Numbered from the stretch's first letter, positions 16,806 to 25,962 are shown. The stretch is 64,000 nucleotides of DNA from CAYOWK01 sp964407665 (GCA_964407665.1 CAYOWK010000002.1:1-64000), one strand, 5' to 3'. Translations and numbers: made by a program. The notes: generated by a model from the sequence alone, not told the origin.

Positions 16806-18740
16806 CTACGAGCCCATTGCGGCGTCGAGGAACAGGTAGGCCGACAGTCGCGCATCGGGATTGTCGCGCGTAGCGTCGGCCGATGACAGCGCGCGCAGCG
16901 CCTGCGGCTCTTCAGCAGCGACGAATGTTTTCGCGGCGGCCTGAAGGTCGACATCGGCGTCAAGCAGGCGCGCCACGCGCTGGATCTCGACCGGCGCCAG
17001 ATCGCGGATCGCGCGGCGGCGCTGGCGTTCGCCCTGATGGGAGGCGGAAGCAATCCGCCGGAGATCGGCAGCGTTGACGACCGACAGGCGCACGCCAGCG
17101 CGATCCAGACGATCAATGACAGCGGAAGCAGCCTGTTCGAGCGGGTCTGAGCCCTCGTCGATTCCCGTCAGGAGGTCGCGCCAGGACAGGCCCGAGGCGG
17201 TTCGCTGAACGTTGCCGCGCCACAGCCCGGGTTCGGCTGTCTCGCTTGTCGCCGCGCCGCCATTGAGCGGAGCCGGCGCAGCCTGAGTTTCGGCAGCGTC
17301 GCGCTGGACGGCGCCGAGATCCGCAGAGGCGGTGGGCTTGGGACGCGGCGGCGCCGCAGGCTTGTCGGGCATCAGGGCGGGAGCAGGCGAGATCACCAGA
17401 TCAGGGGACAGGAGGCCGGAAGGCAATGCAGCCCGGGGCGGCCCTGCAAGGGGTGCGGCGGCAGCTGGCGCAGGGAGGGGGGCTTCCGCCGTGGCCGCTG
17501 CTGCAATGGACTCGATCGCGGCGATCTCCGGGTCGTCGCGCATCTGGTTGAGCAGGAGGGACGCCTTCTCGATGCGGGTGCGTGCACGCTCAAGGCCTGC
17601 CTCAGCGGCGCCGGTCACGCGGGTGGTCGCACGATAGAGATGTTCGGACAGGGCATTGATGCGCTGTTCGGTCTGGTCGGCCTGGGCCTTGGCGGCCAGC
17701 GTCGCGGCGCGGGTGGTGCTCTCGGCCTGAAGTCCGGCCTCTTTCAGCCGGTCCATGGCCTCGCGTGCGCCCTCCGACGCGTTGGCCGAGGTGTGGTTGA
17801 TCATTTCGGCGGCCTTCATGGCCGAGGCCAGCGCATCCGATACGGCGTCCCGCAGGGAGTCTGCGGTGTTTCTGGATGCGACCGTTGCGAGTTCGCCGGC
17901 CTGCATCGCGGCGTCGACCATGCGGGTCGACTGGACGAGCTGTTCGTCGAGCCGGGTCAGCGTGGTCGCGAGCGTCTGCACGCGCTTGCGGCTCTCGGCG
18001 CCCATGTTGTCGAGCTGGCCGATACGTTCGGCCAGGCGGCGCGACGTTTCTTCCAGTCCCTTGAGCCGGGCGTCGAGCGTTTCATCGGCCTTGCTGACCT
18101 GCTCCTGCGCGGACCGGGCAGCGTCCGACATCAGCTGGGCATGACGCGGGATCGCCTTGGAGAAGCTCTCCGACTGCTGCTGGAGCGATACGGACAGCCC
18201 CAGCATGCTTTCGCGTTCAGATTTCATGCGAGAGAGCAGGACCTCGCTGTCCGTGCGGACGATTTCAGCCGCTTTCAGCGCGGAAGTGACGCTGGTGTCG
18301 ATATCCTTCCGGAGGCCATCCATGCGCGTGCGTGTCTCGCCCAGCGCCTTGTTCAGGATCTGGGTCTCCTTCACGATCGTCTCGGCGATCGAGGAGATTT
18401 CTTCGTGGGTGGAGTCCGCCGGTTCGAGCAGAAGCCGGGCGGACGCCAGGACAAGGGCGTTGGCCTCTGACGAACGCCGGCTTTCACGCGCCATGAAGCC
18501 TGCGCAGATGAGGGCCAGGCCGGGCGTCAGGAAAAGCAGGAAGCCGCCTGCCAGGAGCAGGGGCGGGGTGCTGCGGAGCGCCTCGACGCCAACGGTGGCG
18601 TAGAGCCAGGCTGCGACGCCGGCCCAGATGCACAGGGCGAGGGCCAGGCCCGCCCACGGCATCCAGCCGCCAACCTGCCGGGCGGCTTCAAGCTGCGCCC
18701 GCAGGCGCTTGTGTGATCTGCGATCGAAAAGGTCGTCCAT
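16806..18740 (-). CDS. Two-TM coiled-coil protein, TipN-like polarity factor candidate
   Basis: A 644-residue protein. A short cytoplasmic start (about 1-27) is followed by two hydrophobic helices (about 28-48 and 59-81), then ~300 residues of predicted coiled coil (many Ala/Gln/Glu heptads, e.g. LDARLKGLEETSRRLAERIG), a Pro/Ala-rich linker (~440-510) and a compact C-terminal domain (WRDLLTGIDEGSDPLEQAAS to LSAYLFLDAAMGS). The architecture and the C-terminal ending resemble, from memory, the Caulobacter pole marker TipN, which orients division-plane and flagellum placement. No alignment was run. The ATG at 18740 gives a clean start; an upstream GTG adds 21 residues. Confidence 0.6.
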   Translation of the reverse strand: MDDLFDRRSHKRLRAQLEAARQVGGWMPWAGLALALCIWAGVAAWLYATVGVEALRSTPPLLLAGGFLLFLTPGLALICAGFMARESRRSSEANALVLASARLLLEPADSTHEEISSIAETIVKETQILNKALGETRTRMDGLRKDIDTSVTSALKAAEIVRTDSEVLLSRMKSERESMLGLSVSLQQQSESFSKAIPRHAQLMSDAARSAQEQVSKADETLDARLKGLEETSRRLAERIGQLDNMGAESRKRVQTLATTLTRLDEQLVQSTRMVDAAMQAGELATVASRNTADSLRDAVSDALASAMKAAEMINHTSANASEGAREAMDRLKEAGLQAESTTRAATLAAKAQADQTEQRINALSEHLYRATTRVTGAAEAGLERARTRIEKASLLLNQMRDDPEIAAIESIAAAATAEAPLPAPAAAAPLAGPPRAALPSGLLSPDLVISPAPALMPDKPAAPPRPKPTASADLGAVQRDAAETQAAPAPLNGGAATSETAEPGLWRGNVQRTASGLSWRDLLTGIDEGSDPLEQAASAVIDRLDRAGVRLSVVNAADLRRIASASHQGERQRRRAIRDLAPVEIQRVARLLDADVDLQAAAKTFVAAEEPQALRALSSADATRDNPDARLSAYLFLDAAMGS

Positions 18741-18922
18741 GCCGCCGCGATGTTGCTCGTACGTCGAACCGGAGCCGCCGCCTGGCTCAGGGACGATCCC
18801 CAATATGGCTCATTGTGCGTTGCAATGCGGAGTTTGGAAAGTGCGCAGACTCAGTGCCCCGCAGGGCGATGCCTGCGCCACAGGGGCGGGCTCGCCGCTG
18901 AGCTCTGGATGAAATTCGGGTT

Positions 18923-19102
18923 CTAGCGGATCTGGGTGCGGACGGGCGGTTTGGGGGCCACAGGCTCAACCGGAACGATCTGTTCCTGCACCATGACTGG
19001 AGACGGGCGCAGTCCCTCTTCAGAAACCTCGGCGGAGACGCCGCCCCACGCCAGAAGCGCCGTCATCACTGTGTCCCGAAACCCGGCGATGATTTCAACC
19101 AT
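18923..19102 (-). CDS. Candidate 59-residue protein upstream of the TipN-like gene
   Basis: A short ATG-initiated frame in the otherwise empty 18741-19314 stretch. It encodes a small helical N-terminal half (MVEIIAGFRDTVMTALLAWG) and a Pro/Val-rich tail (PVEPVAPKPPVRTQIR). Codon third positions are GC-rich like those of its neighbours. It reads in the same direction as the TipN-like gene, 182 bases upstream. No homologue is recognised and the ribosome-binding site is unclear, so it may not be a gene. Confidence 0.35.
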   Translation of the reverse strand: MVEIIAGFRDTVMTALLAWGGVSAEVSEEGLRPSPVMVQEQIVPVEPVAPKPPVRTQIR

Positions 19103-19314
19103 GCCCTAGTCCCCTATCCCTGTTTCAGTGGCGTCACAGTACCCGACGGAGCCTGCGCCCGCCATCGTACGTCACCGAGCTTCGTGTCGACCCCTTCCAC
19201 GAGATTGGCCCGGTTCAAGGCAAAAGTGCGGCGTACCTGCTGCCGTCTCGACCCTTAACGGAATATTTTCCGAGGGCCGTCACCTTGCGTCAAGGATGAG
19301 GCGGGGACCCCGGC

Positions 19315-19683
19315 ATGACTGCGGAACCGATCGTGGACGCCGGACAGCTCGAGATGATGACCGGCGGCGACGCCGAACTCGCAGCCGAGGCGCTGGGCAT
19401 ATTCCGGTCACAGACAGAGGTGTGGGGCCGCCTGCTCGATCCGGTTGGCGACCAGATCAGCTGGGCCGATGCCTGCCATGCGATCAAGGGCGCCGCGAAC
19501 AGCGTCGGAGCTATGGCGCTGGGCGAAGCCTGCGGACGGGCCGAGAAGCTGGGCCGCTCGGGGGAAGTCAGCCGGACCCAGGCCAGCGTGGCGCTGTCCG
19601 AGGTGAAGGACCGCATGTATGAGGCGATCGAGGCGTTGGCGGAACTTCAGCACCGCCTGACGATGCACGGCAGGTTCCGCTGA
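19315..19683 (+). CDS. Stand-alone Hpt phosphotransfer protein
   Basis: A 122-residue four-helix-bundle protein. The phosphorylatable histidine is His55 in CHAIKGAANSVGA, followed by LGEACGRAEKLGRSG, both matching the Hpt consensus. It should relay phosphate between hybrid kinases and response regulators in the cytoplasm. No partner is adjacent, but the two hybrid kinases at 37.9-42.8 kb lack their own Hpt domain and are candidate donors; this pairing is inference. Confidence 0.85.
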   Translation: MTAEPIVDAGQLEMMTGGDAELAAEALGIFRSQTEVWGRLLDPVGDQISWADACHAIKGAANSVGAMALGEACGRAEKLGRSGEVSRTQASVALSEVKDRMYEAIEALAELQHRLTMHGRFR

Positions 19684-19800
19684 CGCCACTTTTCGGATCG
19701 GGCCGCGCCGGCTTGATCCACATCAAGCAGCTGACCCCACAGATGCCTCCAATGACACCCGCACGGACCGCTAGACGGTCGCGAACGGGAGTTGTGACCC

Positions 19801-19893
19801 ATGGATTTCAATACGATCTTTCTGGGCGGCGTTGCGGGCGGGATGTCGCTGTTCCTCGCTGTTCTCGCCGCTGTGGCGCTGTACTCGCGCTGA
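19801..19893 (+). CDS. Candidate 30-residue single-pass membrane microprotein
   Basis: ATG to TGA gives 30 residues: a polar start (MDFNTIF), then an uninterrupted hydrophobic stretch (GGVAGGMSLFLAVLAAVALY) ending in Ser-Arg. It would form one transmembrane helix with a Gly-rich packing face. It is isolated between the Hpt gene and the convergent porin gene. No strong ribosome-binding site is visible, so the evidence is only composition. Confidence 0.35.
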   Translation: MDFNTIFLGGVAGGMSLFLAVLAAVALYSR

Positions 19894-19953
19894 TGGACTC
19901 CGATCGGTTCCGGCGGAAACGCCGGATCGTGGATCGGTCTCCCGTCAGCACGC

Positions 19954-21303
19954 CTAGAAGGTCCAGGTGATGTCCGCGTAGGAATACAGCGGGTCGCCGG
20001 ACGGTGCGCCTGCAACCGTTTTCAGGAAGTCGCCGCGCAGATAGAGAGCGCCGCCGACCGCCAGTCGCACGCTGTCGTCGACAAGCCAGCGGCGCACACG
20101 CCATTCAATCTGCTCGCCGGCATGCGAGCCTGATGTGCCGCGCAGGCCGGAGCTGGCGAGCGAGTCCGTGGCCGAGTCGAGACGGATTGTCCGGAGCGAG
20201 AGCATGCCGTCCCACGGTCCCTCCGGCGTGACGTCCAGGCGGACGGCCACGGAGTTCATGTTGGTGCGGGCGACCGCCCCGAACATGCCGGTCGGACCCA
20301 GCTCGAATGCACGGTCTCCGAAGAGGGGGTCGAAGCGTTCGTCGGATGCGTCGGACGGGGCGCCGTCGCCCGACGCAAAGTCGTAGTGGAGCGAGGCGTG
20401 TGCGTGGCCGGAGGGGAGGGTGTAGCCCGCCTCGGCGTGAAGCATGTGGGCATCCTTCGACAGGTCTGTCCTGTCCGTGGCGCTGGAGCTGGCGCGGAGA
20501 TCCCCTGTCTGACGCGCGTATTCGATGTCGAAGTCCAGCCGGGACGGAGCAGGGTCGCGCAGCAGGCGAGCGGACCATGTCGCCAGACGCCGGTCGCGCG
20601 TGGCGCTGCCCGGGCCGTCTTCCTCTTCGAGGCGGTAGATGCCGACCTCGCCCGTTATCCCGCCCGGGAGCGGGGCGCTCAGCCAGCCCGTGGTCAGGCG
20701 CAGGTCGCCCTGCCGCCGGTCGGCGGCTGCTTCGTTGTCGAGCAGCGAGACGTCATCGTCGGGCTCGCGGGCAAGCGGAGATACGGTGAAGGCGCGCACC
20801 GTGAGACCCCAGGCGGTCTTCCAGCTTGCGTCGACGCCCTCGAAGGCAGTGGGCACGCTTGAGAAGCTCGAGCGGGCGACCAGACGGCGGGCGCCCAGAT
20901 CGATCGTGAACCGCCCCGCCTTGACGGCAAGCTCGTCTCCAGCCCGGAACACATCCTCCGGCGACCAGGCGACATAGGCCTGGAGGAGTTCGGCGGCGTT
21001 CAGCTGGCCTGAGGCGGCCCCATCCGGATTGTCGTCACCGGCGATGCGGCGGGAATCGAGCCCCTCGACGCTGACATCGAAGTCGCCCAGCCGGCCATCG
21101 ATCTCCAGCGTGGTCCGGATCGAGAACAGGTCTTCCGTGCCGGACGCCCCGGCCCGCAGAGGGTCGGACACGGTTTCATAGCGCGGCCGGACCGAGCCGG
21201 AGACGGTCACGTCATTGGGGCCCGTATCCTGCGCGCTGGCGGGAGAGGCGGCCGCGACGGTCGCGAGGATCGAGATGAAGCAGATACCGCTGGTCCGGAT
21301 CAT
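19954..21303 (-). CDS. Alginate-export-type outer-membrane porin
   Basis: A 449-residue barrel protein with a cleavable signal peptide (AAASPASAQ). The mature protein has alternating strands typical of the alginate_exp family (VSGSVRPRYETVSDP, FSIRTTLEIDGRLGDFDVSVEGLDSR, LAVKAGRFTIDLGARRLVARSSF) and ends in a Phe-terminated strand (YSYADITWTF). The family forms 18-strand anion-selective pores; the natural substrate need not be alginate. The ATG at 21303 has a GGAG site 5 bases upstream, better than the GTG at 21309. It is divergent from the Rrf2-sulfate import block. Confidence 0.82.
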   Translation of the reverse strand: MIRTSGICFISILATVAAASPASAQDTGPNDVTVSGSVRPRYETVSDPLRAGASGTEDLFSIRTTLEIDGRLGDFDVSVEGLDSRRIAGDDNPDGAASGQLNAAELLQAYVAWSPEDVFRAGDELAVKAGRFTIDLGARRLVARSSFSSVPTAFEGVDASWKTAWGLTVRAFTVSPLAREPDDDVSLLDNEAAADRRQGDLRLTTGWLSAPLPGGITGEVGIYRLEEEDGPGSATRDRRLATWSARLLRDPAPSRLDFDIEYARQTGDLRASSSATDRTDLSKDAHMLHAEAGYTLPSGHAHASLHYDFASGDGAPSDASDERFDPLFGDRAFELGPTGMFGAVARTNMNSVAVRLDVTPEGPWDGMLSLRTIRLDSATDSLASSGLRGTSGSHAGEQIEWRVRRWLVDDSVRLAVGGALYLRGDFLKTVAGAPSGDPLYSYADITWTF

Positions 21304-21534
21304 CAACACTCCACGGAGGTCAAGGTCAGGCGCCTGGTCCGGCGGCTGCCTAGCTTGAGGCTCCTACCGTGAGCGTCACAAACCTGACAACGTTGAATCG
21401 GGTTTCCCGTTCACGCCATGTCTGCCCCAGCCGCGGTCCGCGGCAGGCCCCAGGCCCCGGAGCTTTCCTAAGACGACAGATCAGGTATTGTATATCCATG
21501 CGCCACAGTGCGGCGCGGGCCACAGGACCGGGCC

Positions 21535-21981
21535 ATGATTTCCCAGAAGGCAAAGTACGCGCTGCGGGCGCTGGTGGCGCTGGCGAAGGCGGGCCGTGGC
21601 GGAGCAATGACCATCGGCGACATTGCGGAAGCCCAGGCCATCCCCAAGAAGTTCCTGGAGCAGATCCTGCTCGAGCTGAAACGGGCAGGGATCGTCGAGA
21701 GCAAGCGCGGAAAGGCCGGTGGTTACGAGCTTTTTCGCCCGGCGGATATGATCTCGTTTGGTGAAGTCCTGAGGCTGATCGACGGCCCGATCGCCCCGTT
21801 GCCGTGCCTGTCGAAGATTGCTTACCGTCGCTGCGTGGACTGCAAGGACGAAGGCGGCTGCGAGATCCGCCGGGTGTTCGCGAAGGTCGCGGAGTCGTCC
21901 CGGACGGTGCTGGATGGCACGATGATAGCCGACGCGATCACGGGAGACGGCGCCGGCATCGCGGCAACATTGCAGCGTTGA
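21535..21981 (+). CDS. Rrf2-family transcriptional regulator of sulfate uptake
   Basis: A 148-residue winged-helix regulator: MISQKAKYALRALVALAKAG, recognition region IGDIAEAQAIPKKFLEQILLELKRAGIVESKRGKAGGY. It carries four Cys in a C-x8-C-x2-C-x5-C pattern (CLSKIAYRRCVDCKDEGGC), positioned where IscR, NsrR and RirA bind Fe-S clusters but spaced differently. It lies 46 bases upstream of the sulfate-binding protein gene and probably controls that operon according to sulfur or Fe-S status (inference from position). Confidence 0.87.
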   Translation: MISQKAKYALRALVALAKAGRGGAMTIGDIAEAQAIPKKFLEQILLELKRAGIVESKRGKAGGYELFRPADMISFGEVLRLIDGPIAPLPCLSKIAYRRCVDCKDEGGCEIRRVFAKVAESSRTVLDGTMIADAITGDGAGIAATLQR

Positions 21982-22027
21982 CAATCACTACTCGATCGGT
22001 AGCGTTTCTCGTGAAAGGGAACACGCC

Positions 22028-23068
22028 ATGGGCCGGTCGAGGTCGCCGATTGCCGCCGCCGCGCTTTGCGTCACACTGGCCGTCGTGCTGGCTGGCTTCG
22101 TCACAGCCTGTTCGCCGGTCACGTCGCGGCTGGAGCTGCTGAATGTCTCATACGACCCGACCCGCGAATTCTATTCGGACTACAATGCCCTGTTCGAGCA
22201 GCGCTGGAAGGCGGAAACCGGCGAGACCCCGCATGTGAACATGTCGCACGGCGGCTCGGGCAAGCAGGCCCGCGCAGTGGTGGACGGGCTTGATGCAGAT
22301 GTGGTCACGCTGGCCCTTGAGCCGGACATCGACCGGATTGCCAAAGGCTCGGGCAAAATCCCGGCGAACTGGCGCGAGCGGCTGCCGAATGGTTCGGCCC
22401 CCTTCACATCGACGATCGTCTTTCTGGTGCGCGCCGGAAACCCGGACGGGATCACGGACTGGGATGACCTTGCCCGCCCGGGCGTTCAGGTCGTCACGCC
22501 GAACCCCAAGACGTCTGGCGGCGCGCGCTGGAACTACCTGGCCGCCTGGGGCTGGGCCCTGCGCGCCTATGCCGGCGACGAGCCGAAGGCCGAAGCCTAC
22601 ATGCGGGCGCTGTTTGGCAACGTGCCGGTGCTCGACACCGGAGCGCGGGGCGCCACGACCACCTTCGCCCAGCGCAATATCGGCGACGTACTCCTGACGT
22701 GGGAAAACGAGGCGATGCTGGCGCTCGATGAATTCGGAACCGAGCGGTTCGAGATTGTCTATCCCTCGATCTCGATCCTGGCCGAACCGCCCGTTTCGCT
22801 CGTTGACGCCAATGTCGACCGCAAGGGCGCGCGTGTCCTCGCCGAAGCCTATCTCCAAGGCCTTTACGAGGCCGATGCGCAGATTTTGGCTGCACACCAT
22901 TTCTACAGGCCCAGCCGACCCGATGTGGTTCCGGCTGAGGCGCTTGCAGGCTTTCCCCAGATCGAGCGCCTGTCGATTGATGAGGCGTTCGGAGGCTGGA
23001 CGGCTGCGCAGGCAAAACACTTCGACGAGGGCGGTCTCTTCGACCGCATCTTCGAGGTGAAGCGATGA
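22028..23068 (+). CDS. cysP: Sulfate-binding protein of ABC importer
   Basis: A 346-residue periplasmic solute-binding protein (Sbp/CysP family) that captures sulfate or thiosulfate. A signal peptide ends near VTACSPVTS, with Cys28 in a possible lipobox. The mature protein begins LLNVSYDPTREFYSDYN and has the family blocks HGGSGKQARAVVDGLDADVVTLAL and NPKTSGGARWNYLAAWG. It is first of four transport genes and its stop overlaps cysT. Confidence 0.94.
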   Translation: MGRSRSPIAAAALCVTLAVVLAGFVTACSPVTSRLELLNVSYDPTREFYSDYNALFEQRWKAETGETPHVNMSHGGSGKQARAVVDGLDADVVTLALEPDIDRIAKGSGKIPANWRERLPNGSAPFTSTIVFLVRAGNPDGITDWDDLARPGVQVVTPNPKTSGGARWNYLAAWGWALRAYAGDEPKAEAYMRALFGNVPVLDTGARGATTTFAQRNIGDVLLTWENEAMLALDEFGTERFEIVYPSISILAEPPVSLVDANVDRKGARVLAEAYLQGLYEADAQILAAHHFYRPSRPDVVPAEALAGFPQIERLSIDEAFGGWTAAQAKHFDEGGLFDRIFEVKR

Positions 23069-23937
23069 CCGCCGCAGTCGCTCCTGCCGCCAAAGGCGTC
23101 CGCAAGCCCTGGCGCCGTCCGTCTGTCCTGCCGGGCTTCGGCTTCAGCCTTGGCTATGTGCTCGTCTATCTGTCCCTGATCGTCCTGATTCCGCTGTCCG
23201 GACTGGTCATCCACGCCGCGTCGGCCGGGCTTCCCGCCCTGCTGGAGACGGCGACCGATCCGCGTGTGTCGAAGGCGCTGGGCCTCTCGTTCGGCGCCGC
23301 GCTTGTGGCGGCGCTGATCAACACCGTGTTCGGCGTTCTCGTCGCGTGGGTGCTGGTCCGTTACCGGTTCCCGGGCCGGCGTCTTGTCGATGCGGCGGTT
23401 GATCTGCCCTTCGCACTGCCGACAGCCGTGGCGGGTATCGCTCTGGCGACGCTGTTCTCGCCCAACGGCCTGTTCGGCAAGTTTGCCGAGGAGACCTTCG
23501 GGCTGACAATCGCTTTCACGCCGCTGGGCGTGGTGATTGCGCTGGTCTTCGTCGGGCTGCCGTTCGTCGTGCGTACTGTCCAGCCGGTTCTCGAAGAGAT
23601 CGACCGCGAGGCTGAAGAAGCGGCCGCAACGCTTGGTGCGGGCAGGGTCCGGACCATAACGCAAGTGCTTTTCCCGGCGCTTTTCCCGGCTGTCATGACC
23701 GGCTTCGCCCTGGCGTTCGCGCGTGGCGTCGGCGAGTACGGCTCGGTCATCTTCATCGCCGGCAATCTGCCGTACGTGTCCGAGATTGCGCCGTTGCTGA
23801 TCGTGATCCGGCTGGAGGAGAACAACTATGCAGGAGCGACTGCAATCGCCGTGATCATGCTCGCGATCTCGTTTGGCTCTCTCCTCGCCATCAATCTCAT
23901 CCAGGCCTTTGCGAGGAGGCGGCTTGGCCATGACTGA
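23065..23937 (+). CDS. cysT: Sulfate ABC transporter permease CysT
   Basis: A 290-residue inner-membrane permease with about six helices. It contains the CysT-typical LPFALPTAVAGIALATLF and the coupling (EAA) loop EEAAATLGAGRVRTITQVLFPALFPA followed by GFALAFARGVGEYGSVIFIAGN. It pairs with CysW to form the sulfate channel. The ATGA overlap with cysP and 8-base overlap with cysW indicate a tightly coupled operon. Confidence 0.95.
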   Translation: MTAAVAPAAKGVRKPWRRPSVLPGFGFSLGYVLVYLSLIVLIPLSGLVIHAASAGLPALLETATDPRVSKALGLSFGAALVAALINTVFGVLVAWVLVRYRFPGRRLVDAAVDLPFALPTAVAGIALATLFSPNGLFGKFAEETFGLTIAFTPLGVVIALVFVGLPFVVRTVQPVLEEIDREAEEAAATLGAGRVRTITQVLFPALFPAVMTGFALAFARGVGEYGSVIFIAGNLPYVSEIAPLLIVIRLEENNYAGATAIAVIMLAISFGSLLAINLIQAFARRRLGHD

Positions 23938-24823
23938 GGCGGTCCATCCGAAGAGAGCTGCGGCCACGCGCAAGCCTTCCCGCCAGCGGGTTGCAGGCGA
24001 AGGACCAGTCACGCGCTGGGTGCTGATCGGCGTTGCGATGGTGTTTCTGGTGCTGGTGCTCCTTGCGCCACTCGCTCTCGTCTTCTCCGAAGCGCTGCGA
24101 AAGGGCGCCGGCGCCTATTTCGAGGCGCTGGCCGATCGCGAAACGCTCGCGGCGCTGCGCCTGACCCTGATTACCGCTGCTGTATCGGTGCCGGCGAACC
24201 TCGTTTTCGGCGTCGCGGCAGCATGGCTGATCGCCAAGTTCGATTTCAGGGGCAAATCGCTTCTGGTGACGCTGATCGACCTGCCGTTCGCTGTTTCGCC
24301 CGTGGTGGCCGGCCTGATCTTCGTGTTGATGTTCTCCTCCAGCAGCCTGCTCGGCCCATGGCTCGCCGAGCATGGCATCCGGATCCTGTTCTCGCCTCCC
24401 GCCATCTTCATCGCCACGATCTTCATTACTTTCCCATTCGTGGCGCGCGAGCTGATCCCGCTGATGGAAGCGCAGGGCTCTGCGGAAGAGGAAGCCGCGC
24501 TCAGCCTCGGCGCCAGCGGCTGGCGGACCTTCTTCCAGGTCACGCTGCCGAACGTGAAGTGGGGCGTGCTTTACGGAGTGCTCCTCTGCAACGCGCGGGC
24601 AATGGGCGAGTTCGGCGCGGTGTCGCTGGTCTCAGGCCACATCATCGGCCTCACCAACACGCTGCCGCTGCAGGTGGAGATTCTCTATCACGACAACCGG
24701 GCCGTGGCGGCTTTCTCGGCGGCGTCGCTGCTTGCAATGCTGGCGCTGGTGACGCTGGCGGCGAAGTCCGTCCTCGAAATGAAGTTCGCGGATGAACTCG
24801 CCGCCGGGCGCAAGGGACACTGA
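23930..24823 (+). CDS. cysW: Sulfate ABC transporter permease CysW
   Basis: A 297-residue permease with about six helices, partner of CysT. It shows LPFAVSPVVAGLIFVLMF, the coupling loop EEEAALSLGASGWRTFFQVTLPN and the CysW-type GEFGAVSLVSGHIIGLTNTLPLQVEILY. The ATG at 23930 lies inside the end of cysT; an upstream in-frame start is rejected because it would overlap cysT by 65 bases. An N-terminal Lys/Arg-rich segment of ~25 residues precedes the first helix. Confidence 0.95.
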   Translation: MTEAVHPKRAAATRKPSRQRVAGEGPVTRWVLIGVAMVFLVLVLLAPLALVFSEALRKGAGAYFEALADRETLAALRLTLITAAVSVPANLVFGVAAAWLIAKFDFRGKSLLVTLIDLPFAVSPVVAGLIFVLMFSSSSLLGPWLAEHGIRILFSPPAIFIATIFITFPFVARELIPLMEAQGSAEEEAALSLGASGWRTFFQVTLPNVKWGVLYGVLLCNARAMGEFGAVSLVSGHIIGLTNTLPLQVEILYHDNRAVAAFSAASLLAMLALVTLAAKSVLEMKFADELAAGRKGH

Positions 24824-24881
24824 CATGAGGATGCCCGGAACAAGCAGCGCCATCGGCAACCTGCCACGCGGGACGAGCTGA

Positions 24882-25958
24882 ATGCGTATCAACGTCGAAG
24901 ACATTTCCCGGCGCTATGTCGGCCTTGCCGCGCTGGACGGGGTGTCTCTTGATATCCGGTCCGGCGAGCTGCTGGCTCTTCTGGGGCCGTCCGGCTCCGG
25001 CAAGACAACACTGCTGCGGACAATTGCGGGTCTTGAGACGCCGGACTCCGGCGCAATCCTGTTTGACGGGCAGGATGTGGGCGCCAGCCGAATCCAGGAT
25101 CGCGGCGTCGGATTCGTCTTCCAGCACTACGCGCTGTTCAGGCACATGCGGGTGAAGGACAATATCGCGTTCGGACTGAAGGCCCGCCCCCGCGGGAGCC
25201 GACCCAAGGCCGCCGCCATCCGCAACCGCGTGGAGGAGTTGCTGGACCTCGTACAGTTGTCCGGGCTCGGTGACCGGTTCCCTTCACAACTGTCTGGAGG
25301 CCAGCGCCAGAGGGTCGCTCTCGCCCGTGCGCTCGCCATCGAACCCAAGGTGCTGCTGCTCGACGAGCCCTTTGGCGCACTGGATGCGCAGGTCCGCAAG
25401 GACCTCCGCAAGTGGCTGCGGGAGCTGCACGACCGTACCGGCCACACGACGGTCTTTGTCACGCATGACCAGGAGGAGGCGCTGGAGCTGGCCGACCGGG
25501 TCGTGGTGATGAACAAGGGCCGGATCGAGCAGTGCGCCCAGCCCGACGAGATCTACGACAACCCGGCTTCACCATTCGTCTTCTCGTTCATTGGCGAGTC
25601 CAGCGTGCTCCCGGTCGAGGTGAAGGGCGGCAAGGCCTGGCTCGAGACGGTTGGCCTTGACGTCCCGACCGGGACGATGCCCGACGGGCTCGCGCAATTG
25701 TACATCCGGCCAGAGGATGTGGTGCTGACGGAAGGCGATGGCGTGGCAGGCGAGGTGCTTGCGACGCGGCGGATCGGGGGCGCGCGACGCATCTCGGCGG
25801 CATGCGGCGAAGGCCGGCTGCGGATCGAGTTCGATGTGCCGGCGGAGGCGCCGATCGCCATCGGTCAGCGTATTGCGATCCGCATCGTCTCCGGGCGCGT
25901 CTTTGGCGGCGCGAACGGCGCGTTCACCTCCGAGAAGCTGGCCGGCGCGGCGGGCTGA
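24882..25958 (+). CDS. cysA: Sulfate ABC transporter ATP-binding protein CysA
   Basis: A 358-residue ATPase driving sulfate import. Walker A is GPSGSGKTT, the signature is LSGGQRQR, Walker B is LLLDEPFGALD and the switch is FVTHDQEEALELADR. The last ~120 residues form the regulatory TOBE-like domain (LYIRPEDVVLTEGD). It starts 58 bases after cysW; this gap is larger than the other overlaps of the operon but holds no other gene. Confidence 0.95.
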   Translation: MRINVEDISRRYVGLAALDGVSLDIRSGELLALLGPSGSGKTTLLRTIAGLETPDSGAILFDGQDVGASRIQDRGVGFVFQHYALFRHMRVKDNIAFGLKARPRGSRPKAAAIRNRVEELLDLVQLSGLGDRFPSQLSGGQRQRVALARALAIEPKVLLLDEPFGALDAQVRKDLRKWLRELHDRTGHTTVFVTHDQEEALELADRVVVMNKGRIEQCAQPDEIYDNPASPFVFSFIGESSVLPVEVKGGKAWLETVGLDVPTGTMPDGLAQLYIRPEDVVLTEGDGVAGEVLATRRIGGARRISAACGEGRLRIEFDVPAEAPIAIGQRIAIRIVSGRVFGGANGAFTSEKLAGAAG

Positions 25959-25962
25959 CGGA

